The translations under genes were made by a program, and so were the position numbers. From Nitrospinaceae bacterium (GTDB lineage Bacteria > Nitrospinota > Nitrospinia > Nitrospinales > VA-1), in assembly GCA_029937635.1 (NCBI GenBank), contig JAPYPM010000181.1:1-5091 (forward strand): a DNA stretch of 5,091 nt, read 5' to 3'. This document shows, piece after piece, positions 1-5,091 of the stretch. The first letter of the stretch is position 1; each line of letters opens with the position of its first letter. The notes under the pieces were generated by a model that had not been told where the DNA came from, made no database searches, and was given only the letters and a program-made list of their open reading frames with translations.

Positions 1-739
1 GGACAAACAACTAGCCTTTCTTGACAATAATAATGAAGATAATCCAGCTCTAGGTTTGAGAGGAATACGCATGTCTCTAGCAAACCCAGAACATTTTTCA
101 ATTCAGATAAAAGCCATACTTAGGGCAAGTTTTCACGGGGAAGTCAAAATAATGTATCCAATGATTTCAGATTCGCAAGAAATCATTCAGGCCAATTCCA
201 TTTTAGAGAAAACAAAAGAGGAACTGAGGAGGAAGAAAATCCCCTTTGATGAAGATATTCAAATTGGAGCAATGATAGAAACACCTTCCTCAGCTATTTG
301 TTGCAATCAAATATTAAAAGAAGTAGATTTTATCAGCATAGGAACTAATGATTTGATTCAATATATATTAGCCGTTGACCGTGTGAATGAAAAAGTAGCG
401 CATTTGTACCAACCCTACAACCCAGCAATTCTAAAAACTCTAAAAAGTGTTTTTGATAGTGCTCAAGAAACCGGGAAAAAGGTTTCTATTTGTGGTGAAC
501 TGGGCGGGGACCCCATGATAACTTTATTTTTATTAGGTTTAGGAAATCTTGATAGCCTAAGTATGGATCCTCACTCAATACCTCATGTAAAAAAAATCAT
601 TTGCCAATCAAACCTGAACGAAGCTAAAGAGTTCTCTAAACAACTATTAAAATTGAATACAACTAATGAGATACATTGCTTTCTTAATAGTGAAATGAGA
701 AAAAGATATCCTTATGATTTTCAGGAAAATCCAAATTGA
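1..739 (+). CDS. ptsI: PTS Enzyme I (phosphoenolpyruvate-protein phosphotransferase), C-terminal part, 5'-truncated by the window edge
   Basis: Enzyme I autophosphorylates from phosphoenolpyruvate in the cytoplasm and passes the phosphate to HPr or NPr, the first step of the sugar PTS or the nitrogen PTS. The frame is open from base 2, so the gene enters from the left; 245 codons are visible, ending in TGA. This is the TIM-barrel PEP-binding domain. Visible signatures are NPALGLRGIR (about 41-70), MYPMI, the MIETPSSA stretch with the Mg-binding Glu (about 278), GTNDLIQY with Asn and Asp (about 347-355), the Arg of AVDR, and CGELGGDP with the active-site Cys at 491-493. The Glu-Asp-Arg-Cys spacings of 24, 10 and 37 residues equal those of E. 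coli Enzyme I (E431, D455, R465, C502), so this core has no net length change. The catalytic His and the N-terminus lie outside, so ptsI cannot be told from ptsP, whose product has an added GAF domain. PEP synthase is unlikely because the TNDLIQY and CGE motifs are of Enzyme I type. metK follows after 42 or 54 nt. Confidence 0.95.
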   Translation, partial: DKQLAFLDNNNEDNPALGLRGIRMSLANPEHFSIQIKAILRASFHGEVKIMYPMISDSQEIIQANSILEKTKEELRRKKIPFDEDIQIGAMIETPSSAICCNQILKEVDFISIGTNDLIQYILAVDRVNEKVAHLYQPYNPAILKTLKSVFDSAQETGKKVSICGELGGDPMITLFLLGLGNLDSLSMDPHSIPHVKKIICQSNLNEAKEFSKQLLKLNTTNEIHCFLNSEMRKRYPYDFQENPN

Positions 740-783
740 TAAACATTAACACTTTAAAACATATCAAAAGAACAATTAATAAT

Positions 784-787
784 GAGG
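784..787 (+). promoter_or_regulatory. Shine-Dalgarno site (GAGG) for metK
   Basis: GAGG lies 6 nt before the ATG at 794, an ideal spacing. It overlaps the last base of an earlier in-frame ATG at 782, which has only A/T-rich sequence and no purine-rich site before it. This favours 794 as the real metK start. It is the only clear Shine-Dalgarno site seen ahead of a gene start in the window. Confidence 0.6.
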
Positions 788-793
788 AAAAAC

Positions 794-1957
794 ATGAAGA
801 AAAAAACATTTCTATTTACATCTGAATCTGTATCCGAAGGCCATCCAGATAAAATGGCAGATCAAATTTCCGATGCAGTGCTTGATTCTATTCTAAAAAA
901 TGACCCTAAAGCGCGCGTCGCTTGCGAAACCTTGATTACAACTGGATATGCTGTTGTTGCAGGTGAAATTTCAACTAATTGTTATATAGAAATTCCTCAA
1001 ATTGTCAGAAATACTGTTGAAAAAATTGGATACACTCACTCCGATATGGGTTTTGATTTTGAAACCTGTGGAGTGTTAGTTTCATTGGATGAACAATCCA
1101 AGGATATTGCCCAAGGAGTGGATAAAAGTAGCACAAAGGAACAAGGCGCAGGAGATCAAGGAATGATGTTTGGGTATGCAACCAAAGAAACTCCCGAATT
1201 GATGCCAATGCCAATAATGTATTCACACAAACTTGTAAAAAAGCTAGCGGATGTAAGAAAAAAGGGAATACTTTCTTATTTACGTCCAGACAGCAAATCC
1301 CAAGTATCTGTACGCTATGAGAATGACAAACCTGTTTGCATAGAAACCGTTGTTATTTCAACACAGCATAACCCAGAAGTTTCTAACAAAAAAATGCGGG
1401 CAGAGATAATAGAACTAGTAATAAACAAAGTTATCCCAGAAAAATTTCGTGCAAAAAAAATGAAAATTCATATTAATCCTACAGGGAAATTTGTTGTTGG
1501 TGGACCCCACGGAGACTGTGGCCTTACAGGAAGAAAAATTATAGTCGACACATACGGTGGTTTTTCTAGGCATGGTGGTGGTGCTTTCTCTGGCAAAGAC
1601 CCATCCAAAGTTGATAGGTCAGCTGCTTATATGGCTCGCTATATTGCTAAAAATTTAGTAGCCGCAGGAACTGCCGACCGTTTAGAAGTACAACTCGCAT
1701 ATGCTATCGGAGTAGCAGACCCGGTTTCAGTGTTTGTGGAAACTTTTGGCACACACAAAATCAACCCAGATAGTTTTGAAGCTATAATTCGTAATAATTT
1801 TAATTTAAAGCCGGCGGGAATTGTTAAAACTCTAGATCTCTTAAAACCAAGATACTCACCAACTGCTGCCTATGGTCACTTTGGTAGAAAAGAAGCTAGT
1901 TTTACCTGGGAGAAAACAGACAAAGTAAACGCTATAAAGAAATATGCAAAAATATAA
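794..1957 (+). CDS. metK: S-adenosylmethionine synthetase (methionine adenosyltransferase)
   Basis: MetK makes S-adenosylmethionine from methionine and ATP, releasing phosphate and diphosphate; it is cytosolic and the main source of the methyl donor. From the ATG at 794 the protein has 387 residues, close to E. coli MetK (384). All family signatures are present: TSESVSEGHPDK with the ATP-contacting His17 and Asp19, GEISTN, GAGDQGMMFGYA (residues 118-129), GPHGDCGLTGRKIIVDTYGG (237-256) with Asp241 and Lys248, and the glycine-rich loop GGGAFSGKDPSKVDRSAAY (261-279). These sit at a constant offset of +3 from the E. coli numbering, so there are no internal indels over that span. An alternative ATG at 782 would add MRKN; I prefer 794 because GAGG precedes it by 6 nt and the MKKKTFLFTSES start matches the usual N-terminus. 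It lies downstream of the Enzyme I gene on the same strand; the short gap holds no room for a SAM riboswitch and shows no promoter I would defend. Confidence 0.98.
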   Translation: MKKKTFLFTSESVSEGHPDKMADQISDAVLDSILKNDPKARVACETLITTGYAVVAGEISTNCYIEIPQIVRNTVEKIGYTHSDMGFDFETCGVLVSLDEQSKDIAQGVDKSSTKEQGAGDQGMMFGYATKETPELMPMPIMYSHKLVKKLADVRKKGILSYLRPDSKSQVSVRYENDKPVCIETVVISTQHNPEVSNKKMRAEIIELVINKVIPEKFRAKKMKIHINPTGKFVVGGPHGDCGLTGRKIIVDTYGGFSRHGGGAFSGKDPSKVDRSAAYMARYIAKNLVAAGTADRLEVQLAYAIGVADPVSVFVETFGTHKINPDSFEAIIRNNFNLKPAGIVKTLDLLKPRYSPTAAYGHFGRKEASFTWEKTDKVNAIKKYAKI

Positions 1958-1978
1958 ATACCTTTATATGGTATATAT

Positions 1979-2004
1979 GAAATATTTTAATCTTAAATAA
2001 TTTC
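1979..2004 (+). terminator. Weak AT-rich hairpin between metK and the 145-aa gene
   Basis: GAAATATTT and AAATAATTTC can pair over about 9 bp with a one-base bulge and a 7-nt loop. All pairs but one are A-T and no T-tract follows, so terminator function is doubtful. A second 5-bp inverted repeat, ATACC/GGTAT, lies at 1958-1974 right after the metK stop. Either may be chance in AT-rich sequence. Confidence 0.15.
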
Positions 2005-2031
2005 ATTAAGCATAAATAAAAACTATCTATT

Positions 2032-2469
2032 ATGGCCAAAATACCATTTATTAATAAGCATGGGTTTGTAGAGTACCCATTCCTCCACGATACAAGAAAA
2101 GAATCTAACTGGTGGTTTTTTAATCTCCTGGAGGATTATCTAAAACGTCGTTCTAAGCAAAAACATGGACATTCATACACTCGTGAACATATGGATGAGG
2201 ATATGATGCAGTTTCTTGCTCAGACAAATCTTAAGTTTTTTGTTTTACTTCCAAGTGGTATGGGCATGGAGTTTAAATTGGTAGGGAAATATGAGACTCC
2301 AGAACTAATTCATTTAGAAGAACCTGTCGCTTTTGTAACAGAAACTTTTGGCGGCGGGAAATTTAAATGTAATATTTATCACAACGGAACCTTTGCGGGA
2401 ACCAATAACTACAAAGCACATGGAGACCCAAAGTGGATTGAGATCAAAGAGGATGATCTAACAGGCTAA
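2032..2469 (+). CDS. Conserved-looking hypothetical protein, 145 aa, function unknown
   Basis: I do not recognise this protein. An in-frame TAA at 2017-2019 fixes the ATG at 2032 as the first possible start, though no Shine-Dalgarno site precedes it. It looks like a soluble cytoplasmic protein: no signal peptide, no membrane segment and a single cysteine (in KFKCNIYH). The N-terminal half is rich in aromatic and basic residues (SNWWFFNLLEDYLKRRSKQK, residues 25-44), followed by an acidic, Met-rich stretch (EHMDEDMMQF). The C-terminal half alternates short hydrophobic segments with turns (FFVLLPSG, FVTETFGGGKFKC, YHNGTFAGTNNYK), suggesting a small beta-rich domain, and ends in an acidic tail. 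Codon use and base composition resemble its neighbours, so it appears to be a real gene rather than chance. It lies 74 nt after metK on the same strand and faces the Rieske gene tail to tail. Its operon membership is unclear because the gap contains only AT-rich sequence. Confidence 0.8.
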   Translation: MAKIPFINKHGFVEYPFLHDTRKESNWWFFNLLEDYLKRRSKQKHGHSYTREHMDEDMMQFLAQTNLKFFVLLPSGMGMEFKLVGKYETPELIHLEEPVAFVTETFGGGKFKCNIYHNGTFAGTNNYKAHGDPKWIEIKEDDLTG

Positions 2470-2480
2470 ACTATAAACAA

Positions 2481-2591
2481 TTAAAGTTCTTCGTCAGGAT
2501 TGCGAGGTTGCAAAATGGTAGGAATTTTAAATTTTATATCTTTAGGCAAACTTTTTAATGTACTTCCAGCAGCTCCTTCTACTTTTTGTTT
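2481..2591 (-). other. In-frame open extension of 36 codons after the Rieske stop
   Basis: Directly after the Rieske TAA stop (2592-2594), the same frame stays open for 36 codons, from AAA at 2589-2591 to a TAA at 2481-2483. The encoded tail begins KQKVEGAAGSTLKSLPKDIK and ends in PTILQPRNPDEEL, which looks protein-like (Gly/Ala turn, Lys-rich middle, Pro-containing acidic end). There is no ATG or GTG in frame. The only usual alternative start is a TTG, with an AAGGAG-like sequence too far upstream to serve it. It may be a nonsense-interrupted or read-through C-terminus of the Rieske protein, the end of a decayed gene, or chance. The Rieske fold is complete without it. Confidence 0.35.
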
Positions 2592-2903
2592 TTAAAACCT
2601 GATATAAATTTTTTCATCATGAATTTTAATCGGGTAAACCTCCGTGCTAAGCTCAGGATTCTGAGGACACCATCCACTTTTTAATTCAAATCTCCATTCA
2701 TGGTTTGGACAAATTAAAATACCCTCCTCGATTCTACCCTCACCCAGCGGAGCACCTTTATGTGGGCAAGTATTATCTATAGCATAAAAATTTCCTTTAT
2801 AATTGAAGAGCGCTATCTCCTTATCACCAACCTCAATAATTGCAGACTTACCGATCTCAAGTTCATCGCATTTCATAACTTTTGTATATTTTATTTTTGC
2901 CAC
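2592..2903 (-). CDS. Rieske [2Fe-2S] ferredoxin (BphF/NirD-like small soluble type)
   Basis: This 103-residue protein is a single Rieske domain, the size of the small soluble ferredoxins that pass electrons to oxygenases or other redox enzymes. The cluster ligands are Cys46 and His48 in NTCPHKGAPLGEG and Cys65 and His68 in ILICPNHEWRFELKSGWC, giving the classic C-x-H-x16-C-x2-H pattern. The extra disulfide cysteines of cytochrome bc1-type Rieske proteins are absent, and there is no signal peptide or membrane anchor, so a cytoplasmic carrier is likely. The chosen start is GTG at 2901-2903: an in-frame TAA lies three codons upstream and the next ATG (codon 10) would cut into the first strand of the domain. 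No Shine-Dalgarno site is seen. It lies 55 nt after tig on the same strand and is probably cotranscribed with it. Its redox partner is not in the window. The NirD family is an alternative name, but no nirB is visible. Confidence 0.92.
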   Translation of the reverse strand: MAKIKYTKVMKCDELEIGKSAIIEVGDKEIALFNYKGNFYAIDNTCPHKGAPLGEGRIEEGILICPNHEWRFELKSGWCPQNPELSTEVYPIKIHDEKIYIRF

Positions 2904-2958
2904 GAATTTTTATAAATCAAAGTTAAATGAAAGAGTTCTTAGTTATTGAAAATTATTT

Positions 2959-4317
2959 CTAACGTTTATCTTCACCACGAAGAGACTTAACAAAGTTAAA
3001 CTCACAGTTTGAATAAAGAAAATCCATAACCTTACGACCTAGTATCTTTGAACTTGTATGCTTAATAACTTCAGGATTGGCCATCATCCTATTTTTAACA
3101 TCGTCTGGCTTTTGTTTACTTTGCTCAGCTAGTGACTTAAATTCCTCTTCCAGGTCAAATTGACTCACATGTATATTTTCTAATGATCCAATATTTTCCA
3201 ACAATATATATCCCTTAGAATTTTTTTCGGCTTTATCACGCCACTCATCCTTTGCTTTATCTTCATCAAAGCCAGAGTCTTCTGTTTTCATACCTGACTG
3301 CTCAATTTGGAACTTCATTCCTTCAAGCATGAATTTTAGTTCACTGTTCACCATAGAATCTGGTGCATCAATGGGATTCACTTTAACCAACTGATCAAAT
3401 ATCACTTCTTTAATACGCATTTCTTCTTTATGTTCATACATTGATTGAAGTTTAGTTTTAACTCCTCTTTTAAATTTATCAATAGAATCAAAACCTTCTT
3501 TCTCTGCAATATCATCAGTAAGTTCAGGGACATCCATTTTTTTCATTTCTTTAATTTTGACATTAAAGATCGCTATATCTTCTGGTGTTTTATCTTTAGA
3601 ACCTGGAACGGGGATACGCACTCGGCTGATTTTATTATTCCAATTAGGAGGTAAAATAGCTTTTGCCTCAAATTCATCTCCCAACTTATGTCCTAAAAGT
3701 TCATCCTCAAAACCTTTAATCATCTTGTTATCACCAATCCTGATTTTCATATCTTTAGCATTACCATTTTCTAGCGGCTGTCCATCAAAAAAACCATCAA
3801 AATCTACTGTTAGGTAATCACCCTTCTCTGCTTTATGATCTTCATCATGGTGAACATCGCTACCATATTGTTCTAAAATACTATTGATTGCTGCTTGAAC
3901 TTCCTCGTCAGGAAGGTTAATTTCAACCTTGTCTACTTTAATACCTTTATAATCTTTGACCTTAACTTCTGGTTTGATATCTAGGGTAACTGAGAATTTT
4001 AGAGGATTATTTTTTTTTACATCTTGGAAATCAGAATTATCGATTTCTGGAGCTCCAACGGGGACAATTCCACTTTTTCGCAGGGCTTTTTCGTAATACT
4101 CCTGCAATAACTCCTGAAACATGTTTGTGAATGATTGCACTGGCACTTGCTTTTCAAGAATATGTCGAGGAATTTTTCCAGGCCTAAATCCAGGCATTTT
4201 CATCTGACGGTTCAAATCCCTATATGCCTTATCTATTCTTTCAGTCACGACATCTTCTGGAATTGTTATATCCAATTTTCTTTTTAATGATTCCAATTCT
4301 TGAACATCAAGTTCCAT
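2959..4317 (-). CDS. tig: Trigger factor, ribosome-associated chaperone and peptidyl-prolyl isomerase
   Basis: Trigger factor docks at the ribosomal exit tunnel on protein L23 and shields nascent chains. All three domains are visible in 452 residues (E. coli 432). The N-terminal ribosome-binding domain (about 1-115) carries the signature MPGFRPGKIPR, with Gly43, Phe44 and Arg45 at the same numbers as in E. coli. The FKBP-like domain (about 165-260) shows GDYLTVDFDG, FDGQPLENG and the IGDNKMIKGFEDELLGHKLGDEF core. The C-terminal helical substrate-binding arms (about 262-445) follow PELTDD. The loop after ILPP (residues 225-249) is roughly 11 residues longer than in E. coli. The ATG at 4317 gives the normal N-terminus (MELDVQELESLKRKLDITIP), although no Shine-Dalgarno site precedes it. 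The gene stops with TAG. It lies 67 nt after ispG and 55 nt before the Rieske gene, all on one strand, so an ispG-tig-Rieske transcript is plausible. The usual tig partners clpP, clpX and lon are not adjacent on the Rieske side. Confidence 0.97.
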   Translation of the reverse strand: MELDVQELESLKRKLDITIPEDVVTERIDKAYRDLNRQMKMPGFRPGKIPRHILEKQVPVQSFTNMFQELLQEYYEKALRKSGIVPVGAPEIDNSDFQDVKKNNPLKFSVTLDIKPEVKVKDYKGIKVDKVEINLPDEEVQAAINSILEQYGSDVHHDEDHKAEKGDYLTVDFDGFFDGQPLENGNAKDMKIRIGDNKMIKGFEDELLGHKLGDEFEAKAILPPNWNNKISRVRIPVPGSKDKTPEDIAIFNVKIKEMKKMDVPELTDDIAEKEGFDSIDKFKRGVKTKLQSMYEHKEEMRIKEVIFDQLVKVNPIDAPDSMVNSELKFMLEGMKFQIEQSGMKTEDSGFDEDKAKDEWRDKAEKNSKGYILLENIGSLENIHVSQFDLEEEFKSLAEQSKQKPDDVKNRMMANPEVIKHTSSKILGRKVMDFLYSNCEFNFVKSLRGEDKR

Positions 4318-4384
4318 ATTATATTTTTAGCTACAGGACAATTAAAAAAAAGATACAAAAAAACATAAATGTAAAAAAGTACTA
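4318..4384 (-). other. ispG-tig intergenic gap with three T-tracts
   Basis: Read on the minus strand, the 67-nt gap holds T6 (4373-4378), T7 (4357-4363) and T8 (4344-4351) about 13-16 nt apart, then a short mixed stretch before the tig ATG. No GC-rich hairpin precedes any of the tracts, so a normal intrinsic terminator is not supported. The phased tracts could bend DNA or act as an upstream promoter element for tig. I cannot name a promoter with confidence. Confidence 0.3.
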
Positions 4385-5091
4385 CTAAGCTACGTGTTCT
4401 TGATTAACTTTTGATGTGATTATCAAATCAAGTTCATTCTTTAGTTGGCTTAAAATTTCTTCATATGAATATGAACCTAATGTCTCAGTACCTTTTTTCA
4501 AGTTTACCTTTGAAGGGCCACACCAAAGCCCAAGATCTGCATCATCAGTTTCACCCGGACCGTTAACCCTACATCCCATAACAGCGATAGTAATATCATA
4601 TGATTCCGCATATTTTGTAATGCGACGAACTTCTTGAGCCAATTCTACAAACTTATCATTTTCAACACGAGAACAGCTTGGACAAGCAATTATATTGATA
4701 CCATCAAGAAAGTTTTTAGGGACAGACCTAAACCTTCCTTCTTGTATGTCCTTAAGGATTTCTCGTCCAACAGAAATTTCATCGCCTTTTTGTTCGTTAG
4801 GTAGTGTAAGAGACACTCGAATGGTATCTCCTATTCCGGCTGATATAAGTTGTTCAAATGCTACCCTTGTTTTGATAATACCCTCGGGCGGCATCCCCGC
4901 TTCAGTTACTCCTAAGTGTAATGGTACATCAGGGTGTTCTCTAGAAAAACGGCGGTTAGCATCAATCACCTTATCAAAATCAGAATCTTTAAGAGATACG
5001 CAATAATTCGTAAAGTTTAGATCATCCAATATTTTACAGTGATCGACAGCACAACGAACCATTCCCTCAATCGGATCTTCTTTAAATTTTT
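4385..5091 (-). CDS. ispG: 4-hydroxy-3-methylbut-2-en-1-yl diphosphate synthase (GcpE), C-terminal part, 5'-truncated by the window edge
   Basis: IspG is the [4Fe-4S] enzyme that reductively opens the cyclic diphosphate MEcPP to HMBPP, the penultimate step of the non-mevalonate (MEP) isoprenoid pathway, using ferredoxin or flavodoxin as electron donor. The frame runs off the right edge: codons KFKEDPIEG precede the Met at 5060-5062, matching the family's GEPTPEA stretch, so that Met is internal. About 234 residues are visible. They include the end of the TIM barrel (CVSLKDSDF, PLHLGVTEAG, GIGDTIRVSL) and the C-terminal cluster domain. Cluster ligands are the two Cys of ACPSCSR (first at 4682-4684) and the Cys of MGCRVNGPGE, plus the Glu of that motif, corresponding to E. 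coli C270, C273, C305 and E312. The segment after it (TDDADLGLWCGPSKVNLKKG) differs from the E. coli C-terminus. There is no large insert between the visible barrel end and the cluster domain. The gene ends in TAG, 67 nt before tig. Confidence 0.97.
   Translation of the reverse strand, partial: KFKEDPIEGMVRCAVDHCKILDDLNFTNYCVSLKDSDFDKVIDANRRFSREHPDVPLHLGVTEAGMPPEGIIKTRVAFEQLISAGIGDTIRVSLTLPNEQKGDEISVGREILKDIQEGRFRSVPKNFLDGINIIACPSCSRVENDKFVELAQEVRRITKYAESYDITIAVMGCRVNGPGETDDADLGLWCGPSKVNLKKGTETLGSYSYEEILSQLKNELDLIITSKVNQEHVA

Noticed and set aside
740..793. Possible SAM riboswitch ahead of metK
   Set aside because: The gap is only 42-54 nt, AT-rich and without conserved stems, too small for known SAM riboswitch classes.
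1005..1226. Open frame on the minus strand inside metK
   Set aside because: It is antisense to highly conserved metK codons and its translation resembles no protein; a shadow frame.
2575..2600. Possible programmed frameshift at the A-rich run TTTTAAAAACAAAAAG at the Rieske end (minus strand)
   Set aside because: The run does not form a standard X-XXY-YYZ slippery heptamer in the Rieske frame, the stop comes before it, and the other frames end quickly.
3445..3817. Two overlapping plus-strand open frames inside tig
   Set aside because: Both are antisense to the trigger factor domain core, low in complexity and without a ribosome site; shadows of tig.
4318..4323. Perfect TATAAT on the minus strand directly before the tig ATG, as a possible -10 box
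   Set aside because: Transcription would start inside the first codons of tig, yet the ATG gives the normal family N-terminus. In AT-rich sequence the match is likely chance.
4416..5006. Plus-strand open frames inside ispG
   Set aside because: They mirror conserved IspG codons in the opposite strand and show no family features.
1..5091. Mobile elements, CRISPR arrays, tRNA or rRNA genes
   Set aside because: I saw no terminal inverted repeats, no regularly spaced repeats, no transposase motifs and no tRNA-like cloverleaf or rRNA sequence on either strand.

Overview
The window is a stretch of ordinary bacterial chromosome, AT-rich (roughly mid-30s percent GC by eye) and densely coded, with six genes in two convergent groups. 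It uses the standard code: TGA, TAA and TAG all serve as stops and Trp is TGG. The gene set (PTS Enzyme I family protein, SAM synthetase, trigger factor, MEP-pathway IspG, Rieske ferredoxin) fits a Gram-negative-like or uncultivated bacterium, but I cannot place it in a phylum from this window. Only metK has a clear Shine-Dalgarno site; the starts of the 145-aa gene, the Rieske gene and tig have AT-rich leaders without one.

Plus strand, 1-2469: the C-terminal PEP-binding domain of a PTS Enzyme I protein (entering from the left edge), then metK after a short gap, then a 145-codon gene of unknown function. Minus strand, reading right to left from 5091 to about 2481: the C-terminal two thirds of ispG (entering from the right edge), then tig, then a small Rieske [2Fe-2S] ferredoxin. 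The two groups meet tail to tail at about 2470-2592, where no convincing terminator is visible.

The genes are mostly housekeeping functions: carbon/nitrogen phosphorelay signalling, methyl-donor synthesis, nascent-chain folding and isoprenoid precursor synthesis. No tRNA, rRNA, CRISPR array, insertion sequence, SAM riboswitch or clear horizontal insert was seen. The points most worth a second look are a 36-codon protein-like open extension directly in frame after the Rieske TAA stop, the unidentified 145-aa protein, and the co-directional placement of a Rieske ferredoxin downstream of the iron-sulfur enzyme IspG. I did not find a convincing undescribed system.
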